A stretch of 64,000 bases of DNA, taken from NCBI RefSeq assembly GCF_002382885.1, contig NZ_NWVL01000004.1, positions 116,270-180,269 of the forward strand. The letters run 5' to 3'. Positions 44,160 through 52,680 of the stretch are shown here, piece after piece (positions within the stretch are counted from its first letter, which is position 1; the number at the start of each line of letters is the position of its first letter). This DNA comes from Streptomyces sp. WZ.A104 (lineage in GTDB: Bacteria > Actinomycetota > Actinomycetes > Streptomycetales > Streptomycetaceae). The position numbers were made by a program, and so were the translations under genes. Under the pieces are notes generated by a model. It worked only from the letters and a program-made list of their open reading frames with translations, was not told where the DNA came from and made no database searches.

Positions 44160-45276
44160 GCTGTGTTCCTTCCGTAGAATCCGTGGAAATCGTCTGCGGC
44201 GTCCCCGGCCAGCGCAGGGCCGCCGAACCCCAGGTCAGCCCGCCCCCGAACGCGGTGATCAACACCCGGTCGCCGCCCCGCAGCAGCCCATGGTCCGCCG
44301 CGTCGGCCAGGGCGAGGGGGATGGAGGCCGCGCCGGTGTTGCCGACCCGCTCCAGGTGGGTGACGCAGCGCTGCGGTGCGATGCCGACCCGGTCGGCGAC
44401 GGCGCTCAGGATGCGGGCGTTGGCCTGGTGCGGCACGAACCGGTCGACCTGGGCCGGGTCCCAGCCGACCCGGTCCAGGAGTGTGCGGCACGACCCGGTC
44501 ATCCGCTCGACGGCGTGCTGGTAGACGGTGCCGCCCTGCATGCGGAAGTACGCGTCGTCCGGCTCCGACGGCTTCCGGCCGGACCGGGCACGGGCGCCGC
44601 CGCCGGGGACCGTGATCAGGTCGTAGCCGGTGCCGTCGCTGCCCAGGTCGAACGCGAGCAGCTCGCCGGGATCGCCGGACTGCCCGGCGGCCACTAGGGC
44701 CGCGCCCGCCCCGTCGCCGAAGACGACGCCCGCCGAGCGGTCGGCCGGGTCGAGCCAGGTCGAGTAGACGTCGGCGCCGACCAGCAGGACCCGCTCGAAG
44801 AGGCCCGAGGCGATCAGCCCGTGGCAGACGGCGAGTCCGTAGACGAAGCCGCTGCACACGGCGGCGATGTCCAGCGCCGGTACGGTGCCGAGCCCGAGCC
44901 GGGCCGCGAGGGCGGGGGCGGTGCCGGGGCAGAGGTGGTCGGGGGTGGCGGTGGCGAGGAGCACGGCATCCACGGGTCCGGCCGCCGGGTATCCCGCGAT
45001 CAGCCGGGAGGCCGCCTCGTAGGCGAGGTCGCCGGTGGCCACCCCGGGCCCGGCGCGGTGCCTGCTGCCGATTCCGGTGCGGCGGCGGACCCAGGCGTCG
45101 TCCACGTCCCAGTCGAGGGGCAGCCGGTCGTTGCCGACGGGCTCCCCCGGCACCCAGCCCGCCACGCTCTCCAACAGCGCCGTGCGCGCCCCGGCCGCTA
45201 AGGCGCCCGCCCGCGCCCCCGGCTCCGTACCGCTGTCGGCCGTCCGTCTCCTCGCCACCCGCTGCCCCGATGCCAC
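44143..45276 (-). CDS. Beta-ketoacyl-ACP synthase III (FabH-like)
   Basis: This 377-residue initiating enzyme condenses an acyl-CoA starter with malonyl-ACP. The Cys-His-Asn triad is visible in IAAVCSGFVYGL, VPHQANARI and VGNTGAAS. The N-terminus is extended by about 35 residues relative to E. coli FabH. The start GTG 45276 lies in a short tandem duplication (GCTGCCCCGATGCCACCC) and has no strong ribosome site, so a later start is possible. First gene of the KAS operon. Confidence 0.85.
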   Translation of the reverse strand: MASGQRVARRRTADSGTEPGARAGALAAGARTALLESVAGWVPGEPVGNDRLPLDWDVDDAWVRRRTGIGSRHRAGPGVATGDLAYEAASRLIAGYPAAGPVDAVLLATATPDHLCPGTAPALAARLGLGTVPALDIAAVCSGFVYGLAVCHGLIASGLFERVLLVGADVYSTWLDPADRSAGVVFGDGAGAALVAAGQSGDPGELLAFDLGSDGTGYDLITVPGGGARARSGRKPSEPDDAYFRMQGGTVYQHAVERMTGSCRTLLDRVGWDPAQVDRFVPHQANARILSAVADRVGIAPQRCVTHLERVGNTGAASIPLALADAADHGLLRGGDRVLITAFGGGLTWGSAALRWPGTPQTISTDSTEGTQHVAPR

Positions 45277-45376
45277 CCGCTGCCCCGATCCCGTTGTCGT
45301 ACTGCGACCGGTTGACGAACGGCGGAACGTCTCACGAGGGTGCGTTCGACTGCGCCGAACGGGTCATGACGATCAG

Positions 45377-46309
45377 TCAGTTGCGGGCCCGGATCTCCCG
45401 GAGCTCGACGGCGTCGGGAGGGCTGGCTCCCGCACGGGAGACGGTCACGGCTGCGGAAGCGGTCGCACGGCCCAGGACGTCGGTGACGATGTCCCGGCCG
45501 ACGGCGTGCAGCCCGGCCCGGCCCGCCGCGCCGAGGAGCCCGTGCCGGGCCAGGGCGTGCAGAGTGCCGGACATGAACGCGTCGCCCGCTCCGACGGTGT
45601 CGACGACGGTGACGGGCAGCGCTTCGGCCGAGGCGCGGCCACCGTCGAACACCGCGAACGCGCCCGCGCCGCCCCGGGTGACGAGGACCAGCGCGGGCCC
45701 GGCGGCGAGCCACCGCTCGGCGATCCGCTCCGCCTCCTCGCCCGGGTAGAGCCAGGCCAGGTCCTCGTCGCTGGCCTTCACCACGTCGCTGAGTGCGACA
45801 CAGCGCTCGACGCGAGCCACCGCCGGGGCGTGCTCGCCCATCAACTCGGCCCGCACATTGGGGTCGTAGCTCACGGTGGCACCCGCCCTCAGCGACTCCA
45901 CGCCGGCCAGGACGGTCGCCGCTCCGGGCTCGACGACCGACGCGATCGAGCCGGTGTGCACATGGACCGGCGGCCGCTCCAGCGCCACCGGCCCCAGGGT
46001 CCAGCCGATCGCGAAGGTGTACGTGGCGTGCCCGTCGGCGTCGAGGGTGACTGCGGCGGTGGGGGTGGGCCCGGTGGAACCGTCGGTACGGACCCCGACC
46101 CCGGCGGCCGCCAGATGGTCCCGGATGAGCCGCCCGTGAGCGTCGGGGCCCAGCTGGGTGAGCAGGGTTGCGTCATGGCCGAGCCGGGCCAGTCCGTACG
46201 CGACGTTCGCCGGGCTGCCGCCCGGGTGGACCACGTCGGCCTCGCCCGGCAGCCGGACGATGTCGGCGACGCACTCGCCGATGACCAGCAGTTCACCGGG
46301 GTCGAGCAT
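45377..46309 (-). CDS. PfkB-family sugar kinase
   Basis: This 310-residue ribokinase/fructokinase-type kinase has the N-terminal motif HPGGSPANVAYGLARLG near residues 28-44 and the C-terminal anion-hole/catalytic motif VVDTVGAGDAFMSGTL with the catalytic Asp. Fructose is the most likely substrate by resemblance, but this is not certain. ATG 46309 has AGGAGG upstream and overlaps the end of the MFS gene by 17 bases, so it is the last gene of an ArsR-MFS-kinase operon. Confidence 0.85.
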   Translation of the reverse strand: MLDPGELLVIGECVADIVRLPGEADVVHPGGSPANVAYGLARLGHDATLLTQLGPDAHGRLIRDHLAAAGVGVRTDGSTGPTPTAAVTLDADGHATYTFAIGWTLGPVALERPPVHVHTGSIASVVEPGAATVLAGVESLRAGATVSYDPNVRAELMGEHAPAVARVERCVALSDVVKASDEDLAWLYPGEEAERIAERWLAAGPALVLVTRGGAGAFAVFDGGRASAEALPVTVVDTVGAGDAFMSGTLHALARHGLLGAAGRAGLHAVGRDIVTDVLGRATASAAVTVSRAGASPPDAVELREIRARN

Positions 46310-47705
46310 GGGGCCTGGCCTCCTGAGGTGCCGCGATGGGGGTGTCCTGGTCAAGCCTGGCATTCTCCGGGGGCTCCGGGGCGGCTCGGCGGAACCACAG
46401 GAGGGCGCCCGCGAGCAGGACGGCGGCGGCCAGCAGCCAGGGCAGCGGGCCGAGCGGCAGCACTCCGGCGACGAGTCCGGCGGCCGCGCCGCACAACTGG
46501 AGGGCGAGCGACTGCACGGAGAGCGCGGTGGCCCGGCCCGAGGAGTCGACGCGGCGGTGGAGCAGGTCGTTCTCGTTGGGACCCGCGATGCCGAGCCCCA
46601 GGTAGACGAGCCCGTATCCGGCGGCGGCCGTCGCCGTGGCGAACGCGTCCGTGGAGGAGGCGGTGGAGGCCGTGATCCCGAGCAGGGCCAGACCCGCCGC
46701 GCCCGCCCCGAGACCCACGAGCACCGCGCGTTCGCTGCTTCCGGTCCATCTGGCCGCTGCCGGGGCGAGTTGGCTGCCCAGGGCGGAGCAGACGAACCCG
46801 GCGCAGGCGAGTCCGGCGAAGAGTACGGCTCCGGACTCGGCGGCCCCGGTGAGCGCGGCGGCCCGGCCGGGGGTGAGGAGTTCGAGCGTGGCGAGCGCGG
46901 CCCCGGCGGCGCTCGCGGCCAGCAGTACGCGGCGGACCAGGACGTCCCGGGCGCCGAGCCGCAGCCCCTCGGCGACGGCGGCGGGCACGCCGCTCAGGAT
47001 GGTGCGCGGGGTGGCCTTGGGCCGGGGCGGTTCGGACAGGGCCCGCAGGACATGGAGGACGAAGACGACTTCGACGACCGCGCCGAGGAGTGCGGGCACC
47101 GAGAGCGGCAGGACGAGCCCGGAGGTCGCGTCGGTGAGCCAGGCTCCCGGGTCGGGGCCGAGGCCGAGCAGCCAGGGCAGCGCGCCGCCGAGGAGCGTGC
47201 CGAGGGCGAGCGCGACGGAGACCGCCGAGCTGCCCCGGGCCAGACCCGTGCGCACATCGGCGTCGGGTCCGGCGGCGGCGTGCACGGTGTCGACGTACCA
47301 GGCCTCGGCGGGGCCGCTGGACAGGGCGCGCGCCGAGCCCATCAACACCATGCCGAGGATGAACACCCAGGCGGCGGTGGTGAGTCCGAGCAGGGTCAGG
47401 GCGGTCAGGTTGAGGAGTCCGGCGGTGGCGAGGACGGCACGCCGCCCGATGACGTCGGAGAAGCCTCCGGTGGGCAGCTCCATCGCGGCGGCGGTGAGGG
47501 AGTGCGCGGCGAAGAAGCCCGCGACGGCGGCGAGGCCCATACCGCGTTCGGTGAACAGGAGCACGGCGGGGGCGAGGCTCATGCCGATGGGCAGCCAGAA
47601 GAGGAAGGAGACGGCGACGAACCGGCGACGCGCGGTCGCCTCGTCCAGGCCCGGCCCGGTGGGTGCGGGGGCGGGCACATCCGCCGCGCCGGTCACGCCG
47701 CTCAT
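46293..47705 (-). CDS. MFS transporter
   Basis: This 470-residue major facilitator protein has twelve predicted helices. GGFSDVIGRRAVLAT near residue 80 is the loop 2-3 motif. The central loop is charged (SEPPRPKATPRT). ATG 47705 overlaps the ArsR stop. An ArsR-type repressor gene directly upstream suggests an efflux function induced by its substrate; the sugar kinase downstream suggests sugar uptake. I cannot decide between them. Confidence 0.8.
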   Translation of the reverse strand: MSGVTGAADVPAPAPTGPGLDEATARRRFVAVSFLFWLPIGMSLAPAVLLFTERGMGLAAVAGFFAAHSLTAAAMELPTGGFSDVIGRRAVLATAGLLNLTALTLLGLTTAAWVFILGMVLMGSARALSSGPAEAWYVDTVHAAAGPDADVRTGLARGSSAVSVALALGTLLGGALPWLLGLGPDPGAWLTDATSGLVLPLSVPALLGAVVEVVFVLHVLRALSEPPRPKATPRTILSGVPAAVAEGLRLGARDVLVRRVLLAASAAGAALATLELLTPGRAAALTGAAESGAVLFAGLACAGFVCSALGSQLAPAAARWTGSSERAVLVGLGAGAAGLALLGITASTASSTDAFATATAAAGYGLVYLGLGIAGPNENDLLHRRVDSSGRATALSVQSLALQLCGAAAGLVAGVLPLGPLPWLLAAAVLLAGALLWFRRAAPEPPENARLDQDTPIAAPQEARPHARPR

Positions 47706-48418
47706 ATGGCGTCCCCCGCATCGGACGCATCGGACACCGCGCCGGGTCCAGGGGCGGCCGCCTCGTCGGGTCCAGCGGCGGCCGCCGCACGGTCCGGCCC
47801 GGCCACCGGGTCCGGGGCCAGCGGGAGTCCGGCGGTGAACAGGACGACCTGCTCGGCGCGGGGGTCGCCCGCGTCGCGGGCGGTCAGCTCGTCCGTCTTC
47901 GCCCGGAGAACCTCCCACAGCTCGGCGAGCGACTCGGGGGTCAGCCGGGGCATCGAGTCGCTGACGCCCGACGGCTCCTGCCACTCCTGGCCCAGCCGGC
48001 CGCTCTCCAGGTCCGCCTCGTGGCGGTCCAGCGACTGCTGGAGGTGCTCGACCTGGCGGCGGCGCAGGACGCTGAGGATCGTGCTGCCGCCGGGGCTGCG
48101 GTGCATCGCCTCGTTGCTCCACGAGGTCATGTCGTGCACGGACTTCCAGCGCCGTTCCCGGCCGTCCCGGTGGTCGGCCTCGGTGACGAACGCGTACTTC
48201 GCGAGCACCCGAAGGTGGTAGCTCGTGGAGGCTGAGGACTCCCCCGTCCTGGCCGCCAGCTCGCTCGCGGTGGCCGGTCCGTGCTGCCGCAGCAGGCCGA
48301 GGAGCGTGAGGCGCAAGGGGTGGGTGAGGGCCTTGAGGGCGGCCCCGTCCTGCGCCGGATCGAGCACGCGGTGGTCGTCGTCGCTGTCCATGGCGTCAGC
48401 GTAGGACGACGAGGACAC
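47702..48418 (-). CDS. ArsR-family winged-helix regulator
   Basis: This 238-residue regulator has its HTH at residues 20-95: LKALTHPLRLTLLGLL, then ATASELAARTGESSASTSYH. No CXC metal-binding pair is seen, so it is probably not a metal sensor. A long helical middle follows, then an Ala/Pro-rich acidic tail. GTG 48418 fits a leaderless transcript because a -10-like TACTTT ends 6 bases before it; ATG 48391 is the alternative. Likely represses itself and the MFS-kinase genes. Confidence 0.82.
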   Translation of the reverse strand: MSSSSYADAMDSDDDHRVLDPAQDGAALKALTHPLRLTLLGLLRQHGPATASELAARTGESSASTSYHLRVLAKYAFVTEADHRDGRERRWKSVHDMTSWSNEAMHRSPGGSTILSVLRRRQVEHLQQSLDRHEADLESGRLGQEWQEPSGVSDSMPRLTPESLAELWEVLRAKTDELTARDAGDPRAEQVVLFTAGLPLAPDPVAGPDRAAAAAGPDEAAAPGPGAVSDASDAGDAI

Positions 48419-48455
48419 TTTCCCAAAGTATTTTTGCAGAATATTTTTTGGAAAA
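48419..48455 (-). promoter_or_regulatory. AT-rich promoter/operator of the ArsR operon
   Basis: A 37-base AT-rich island in GC-rich surroundings. The arms TTTCCCAAA (48419-48427) and TTTGGAAAA (48447-48455) form an imperfect inverted repeat enclosing the -10 hexamer TACTTT (minus strand, 48425-48430). Binding of the ArsR protein here would block its own promoter. Confidence 0.55.
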
Positions 48456-48471
48456 TCCTGGAGCGGTCCGC

Positions 48472-49041
48472 TCAGGACCCCGGCCCGGCCCCCCGCCTCG
48501 CCCGGAGCACCGCCACCACCTCACGGCACCAGTCGCGGTTGGCGCGCTCGAAGTCCAGCCCCCGGCGGCAGGTGAGGTAAGGGCCGACCCGCGCCCCTCG
48601 CAGCAGGAACTCCGCCTCGTCGCGGTCGCCGCGCATGACGCGCAGCAGCTGTTCGAACGACGCGGCCTTGGCGTCGGCGAAGGCGGCCCGCTCCAGGAGC
48701 CGTCCGATCAGCACCTCGGAGTCGAGGTGATCGGCCGCCTGCACCTTGACCAGCAGGTCGTCACGGAGGAACGAGGGCTTGGCGGCGGCCGCCGCGAACC
48801 GCTCCAGCTCGGCCAGCCCCTCGCCGGTGACGCGGAACAGCCGCTTGTTGGGACGCGCCTCCTGGACGACCTCCCGCCCGGCGACCAGGGCCTCCCTCTC
48901 CAGCTTGGCCAGCTCCGCGTACACCTGCTGCGGCAGCGCGTGCCAGAAGTTCGCGACGCCCACCGCGAACGCCTTGGTCACCTGGTAGCCGCTCAACTCC
49001 TCGTCGAGCAGCGCCGCCAGCACGGCATGACGCAACGCCAT
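48472..49041 (-). CDS. PadR-family transcriptional regulator
   Basis: This 189-residue protein has the PadR winged helix at residues 1-90 (ALRHAVLAALLDEELSGYQV, PQQVYAELAKLEREALV, RLFRVTGEGLAEL) and a C-terminal helical dimerisation domain. It is divergent from a SnoaL-like gene across a 139-base region with a near-perfect 36-bp palindrome, the expected arrangement for a repressor of its neighbour. ATG 49041 has GAGG 8 bases upstream. Confidence 0.88.
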   Translation of the reverse strand: MALRHAVLAALLDEELSGYQVTKAFAVGVANFWHALPQQVYAELAKLEREALVAGREVVQEARPNKRLFRVTGEGLAELERFAAAAAKPSFLRDDLLVKVQAADHLDSEVLIGRLLERAAFADAKAASFEQLLRVMRGDRDEAEFLLRGARVGPYLTCRRGLDFERANRDWCREVVAVLRARRGAGPGS

Positions 49042-49102
49042 CGGACCGCCTCACTCTCTCCCGCGCCCCGGCGCACCCCTGTCCGGAACACCGAGCCTCA
49101 TG

Positions 49103-49138
49103 ATAGTCATGAAACTGACTAGTCACTTTCATGACTAT
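49103..49138. promoter_or_regulatory. 36-bp palindromic operator between PadR and SnoaL genes
   Basis: ATAGTCATGAAA and TTTCATGACTAT flank C-TGACTAGTCA-C, giving a palindrome with one mismatch next to its core. It lies centrally between two divergent starts and is the likely PadR binding site. Confidence 0.7.
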
Positions 49139-49180
49139 GCAGAGCGCCCCAACGAGGACGCGCCTCATCGAGGAGGACAC

Positions 49181-49621
49181 ATGACCACCGCAGTGGACCG
49201 CTTCCGCGCCGCCGTCGACAGCCGCGACCTCAGTGCCCTGGACGATCTGTTCACCCAGGACGTCCGGCTCTACAGCCCGGTGAAATTCGGCCCGTTCGAA
49301 GGCAGGCCGATGGTGCTCGGCCTGTTCGGGGTCCTGCTGCGCACCTTCGAGGACTTCCGTTACGTCGGCGAGTTCGCGGGCGCCTCGCAGACGACCGCCG
49401 ACGGGACCGAGGCCCCGTCGGCGGTCCTGCTCTTCCGGGCGACCGTCGGCGGCCGGGAGATCCACGGCATCGACCTGCTGCACCTGGACGAGGACGGACG
49501 GATCAAGGAGTTCACCGTGATGGTCCGCCCGCAGTCCGCGGTCCACGCGCTGGGCGAGGCCGTGCTCGCCGGCCTGGTCGCCGACGGACTCGTCCCCGCC
49601 CCGCAGAGCCCGGCCCCGTAG
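49181..49621 (+). CDS. SnoaL/NTF2-like domain protein
   Basis: This 146-residue cone-shaped NTF2-like protein has DRFRAAVDSRDLSALDDLF at the start, VRLYSPVKFGPFEGR mid-protein and IKEFTVMVRP near the end. Members bind or isomerise small hydrophobic compounds; no catalytic set can be assigned. ATG 49181 follows GAGGAGG. Probably controlled by the divergent PadR regulator. Confidence 0.82.
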   Translation: MTTAVDRFRAAVDSRDLSALDDLFTQDVRLYSPVKFGPFEGRPMVLGLFGVLLRTFEDFRYVGEFAGASQTTADGTEAPSAVLLFRATVGGREIHGIDLLHLDEDGRIKEFTVMVRPQSAVHALGEAVLAGLVADGLVPAPQSPAP

Positions 49622-49646
49622 AACCGCCCCGTAACTCCGCTGCGCG

Positions 49647-50513
49647 TCAACGCGCCCGCGCGGCCTCCAGGGCGTCCGCGACCAGGCCCAGGAACCGGGC
49701 GTGGTCGCGGGGGCCGTACAGGGGCTCCGGATTCCACGGAACGACGGGCGTCGGGCGGGCGTCGCTCCCCCGCAGCGCGTCGAGCGAACCCGCGTGGGCG
49801 CGGATGTCGGTCAGGATCACCTCGGGACGCAGGGCGAAGGTGTCCGACCGGTCAAGCGTGGACCAGTTCGCACCGGAGCCTTCGGCCGGTTCCACGACCT
49901 GGACGCCCAGTTCGGTGAGGACGCCCAGTTCCGGCCACATCCGGGGACGTGCGACATGCGCCTGGTCCGGCCCGGCTGGAGAGAGGGCGAGCACCCGGGG
50001 CGTGTCGGCGGAGGTGGCGACGACGCGCAGCCGGGCCCGGGCGGCGTCCAGGTCCCGGTCCGCGTCCGCCCGGCCCGCCGCGCCGAGCGAGCGCGCCAGC
50101 TCGGCGAACCGGTCTCCGATCTCGGCGAACGTACGGGCCTGGCCGACGTCGATGACGACCACCGGGACCCGCTCCTCCAGGGGCTTGGCGGTCTCCGGGG
50201 CGAGCCCGTAGACATGACCGTTGCCGTAGCTGACGGCCACCACGAGGTCGGGTCCGGCACTCAGCAGCCGCCCCACGTCCAGGCCGCTCCCCGCACCGAC
50301 GTAGTCGACCTCGTGCAGCGGCAGCGTCCCGGCCTTGGCCCGGTCGGGGTCCGGGCCGTCGTGGTCGGAACCGAAGATTCCGACCGGCCGGACGCCCAGG
50401 TCCCACAGGGTGGCCCCGGCCTGGACATAGGCGAGCACCCGCTCCGGCGGCCGGGGCGCCGCCGACTGCTGACCCCGGTCGTCGGAGAACCGCCATTCGC
50501 TCTGTTCCGTCAC
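49647..50513 (-). CDS. FecB-type solute-binding-like protein without signal peptide
   Basis: This 288-residue protein has the fold pattern of siderophore/cobalamin binding proteins: RVLAYVQAGATLWDLGVRPVG near residue 22, then GLDVGRLLSAGPDLVVAV, ARTFAEIGDRF, and PEVILTDIRAH toward the end. GTG 50513 gives an N-terminus of VTEQSEWRF with no signal peptide or lipobox. A longer frame adds only a Gly/Cys-containing tail, also not a signal peptide. It may act in the cytoplasm, for example binding or releasing a ligand, or be an N-terminally decayed importer component. No permease or ATPase gene is adjacent. Confidence 0.72.
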   Translation of the reverse strand: MTEQSEWRFSDDRGQQSAAPRPPERVLAYVQAGATLWDLGVRPVGIFGSDHDGPDPDRAKAGTLPLHEVDYVGAGSGLDVGRLLSAGPDLVVAVSYGNGHVYGLAPETAKPLEERVPVVVIDVGQARTFAEIGDRFAELARSLGAAGRADADRDLDAARARLRVVATSADTPRVLALSPAGPDQAHVARPRMWPELGVLTELGVQVVEPAEGSGANWSTLDRSDTFALRPEVILTDIRAHAGSLDALRGSDARPTPVVPWNPEPLYGPRDHARFLGLVADALEAARAR

Positions 50514-50739
50514 GTCACACACGCCCCTCTGCCGCCGACTGCCGTCCCGGTCGTCCGAGTTCGTACAGGTGTACCTGCCCACCTCCCCGCCGCCACACCC
50601 CTCTGGCCAGGGAACAAACGCGCCCACCCGGTATCCGGAGCGACGGGCGGGCGGAATCGCGGAATGTTAGAAAGTAGGCACCCTCGGTCAACCGGCAGTG
50701 CCCTGAGCCGGCCCCTTCCGGACGGAGTCGACTCTCCCC

Positions 50740-51585
50740 GTGCGCCCACCCCTCCTGAAGGCAGCTCTGGCCGCCGTCGGCCTCGCATCGCTCTGCGCGG
50801 CCTCCGCGTGCGCCCCGGCACCGGCTCCGCCGCGCCCGGCGACAGGGGTGGCCGGGGCTGCGCGGTGTCCCGTGGTCGACGTGCTCGCCGTCTACACCCC
50901 GAAGGCGGCGGAGCGGGTCGGGGGCGAACACCGGGTGCCCGCCTCCGCCCAGCCCATCGCGACCAGGATGAACCGCTCCCTGGCGGCGGGCGGACTCTGC
51001 GGCACCATCCGGATCGTCCACCCCTACACGGCGTCCGGCTACGGGGGTTCGGAGGAGTTCCGCGCCGCGTACGCCGTCCTCAAGGACCACGCGTCGGCGG
51101 GGCTCGGACGCCAGGTCCACGAGCAGCGCGCACGGTACGGCGCGGACCTGGTCACGCTCGTCGTGGACCGGGCGGAGCGGGGCGGCGGAACAGCGGACTA
51201 CACGCCCGCGCTCGACCCTTCGACGCACGAGTACGCCTACTCGGTCGTCGACGTCGACGGCATCGAACTGGATTCGGCGAGCCACGAGATCGGCCACAAT
51301 CTGGGCCTGGCCCACGACCGTACGACGCTGGCTGGCAACGCGAGCGGCTCGATGAACGTGAGCCGCACCCGCCCGTACAACACCGGCTGGATCACCGAGG
51401 ACGGGAACCACTACACGATCATGGCGTACCGCTCGGCCTGCGGCGATCACTGCCGGCGCATCAGCCGTTTCTCCGGTGCGACGGGCACCTGGAACGGGCA
51501 CCGGCTGGGCGACGCGGACAACGACGGTGTACGGGTGCTGCGCGAGACGATGCCGATCGTGGCCGGATACCGCGAGCGGGACTGA
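50740..51585 (+). CDS. Secreted metzincin-type zinc metalloprotease
   Basis: This 281-residue exported protein has an N-terminal hydrophobic segment ending ASAC (possible lipoprotein, residues 8-24). The zinc motif HEIGHNLGLAH is at residues 182-192, with the third histidine in place, and the Met-turn is in YTIMAYRSACG. This is the reprolysin-like (M12B-type) pattern. GTG 50740 has GGAG about 12 bases upstream. Function is probably extracellular protein degradation. Its stop is 15 bases from that of the convergent YihY gene. Confidence 0.83.
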   Translation: MRPPLLKAALAAVGLASLCAASACAPAPAPPRPATGVAGAARCPVVDVLAVYTPKAAERVGGEHRVPASAQPIATRMNRSLAAGGLCGTIRIVHPYTASGYGGSEEFRAAYAVLKDHASAGLGRQVHEQRARYGADLVTLVVDRAERGGGTADYTPALDPSTHEYAYSVVDVDGIELDSASHEIGHNLGLAHDRTTLAGNASGSMNVSRTRPYNTGWITEDGNHYTIMAYRSACGDHCRRISRFSGATGTWNGHRLGDADNDGVRVLRETMPIVAGYRERD

Positions 51586-51600
51586 CCGGTCCGACGCCCC

Positions 51601-52518
51601 CTAAGGGCCTGTCGTGCCGGGAGAGTCCCGACCGGGCCGGTCCAGTTCGACGTTGAACTGCGCCCCGGCCAGCAGGGAGAGGTTGGCGAACCACACCCAG
51701 ATCAGGAAGACGACGAGTCCGGCGAGCGAGCCGTAGAGCCTGCTGAAACCGCCGATCCGGGTCGCGTACAGCGCGAAGCCCGCCGAGGCGGCGAGCCACA
51801 GGAACGCGGCCAGCACCCCGCCGGGCAGGCCGCGCCGGATGCCGCTCGCCGGACGCGGTCCGGTACGGAAGAGCACCAGGATCAGGCAGGCGACCAGGCA
51901 CAGGAGCACCGGCCACTTGAGGACCGCCCAGAAGGTTTCGCCCTCGTGGGGCAGGCCGGCGCGGCGGCCGAGCCAGCGGGCCAGGGGGCCGGTCATGACC
52001 AGGGCGAACGCGCTGGTCATCAGCAGGACGAGCAGCCCGATCGCGGAGGCGACGATGATGTGCGCCTTGCGCAGCGCCGGGCGGGTGTCCTGGACGTCGT
52101 GCATGGCGTGCATCGCCCGCCGGAACACCGCGAGGTAGCTGCACGCCGACCAGACGGCGCTCACGCTGCCGGTCGCCACGAGCACCCAGACTGCGGTGCG
52201 CTCCTGGGTGGCCTCCTCCAGCGGGCGGCGCAGCGCCTCTCCGGACTCGGCGGGGGCGAAGGCCGTGATGTCGGCGATCAGGACCCTGGTGGCGTCGGGA
52301 TTGGCCAGGCCGATCACGGACACGGTCACCAGGAGCGCTGGGAGCAGCGCGAGGATGGCGTAGTACGTCAGGGCGGCGGCCCAGTCGGAGACGTCGTCGT
52401 TCCACAGCGAGACCGGGGTGCGGCGCAGGGCGGTCAGCCAGCGAAGCGACGGGCCGGTGCGACCGGGACCGGCGGCGGGGGCGGTGCTTTCCGCGGGTGC
52501 GGCGGTCTGGGTGGGCAA
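51601..52518 (-). CDS. YihY/BrkB-family membrane protein
   Basis: This 305-residue integral membrane protein has about six helices. ISLW-like LWNDDVSDWAAALTYYAILALLPAL near residues 38-62 and the final LIWVWFANLSLLAGAQFN are typical of the family once called ribonuclease BN, which in fact has no known enzymatic role. The start is TTG 52518 with GGAG 7 bases upstream; the gene otherwise lacks an ATG or GTG at the conserved N-terminus. Confidence 0.85.
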   Translation of the reverse strand: MPTQTAAPAESTAPAAGPGRTGPSLRWLTALRRTPVSLWNDDVSDWAAALTYYAILALLPALLVTVSVIGLANPDATRVLIADITAFAPAESGEALRRPLEEATQERTAVWVLVATGSVSAVWSACSYLAVFRRAMHAMHDVQDTRPALRKAHIIVASAIGLLVLLMTSAFALVMTGPLARWLGRRAGLPHEGETFWAVLKWPVLLCLVACLILVLFRTGPRPASGIRRGLPGGVLAAFLWLAASAGFALYATRIGGFSRLYGSLAGLVVFLIWVWFANLSLLAGAQFNVELDRPGRDSPGTTGP

Positions 52519-52680
52519 GCTGGTACTCCGGGGAGGTGGGCGGACGCGGCGGGCGGTACGGCGAGTCCCTTCCCTTTCCCGGACGCGCCGACCGCTCTCG
52601 ATCCTCTCCTGCCGCGCCGGCTCGGAAGCACACCCCTCCCCGGGCCCCGGGCGAGTGCGTCAGCCCGGGAAGGCCGCGAC

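Noticed and set aside
50650..50700. TTAGAAAGTAGGCACCC as a possible iron box upstream of the binding-protein-like gene
   Set aside because: It shares only the first four bases and a scattered few with the consensus and is not palindromic.
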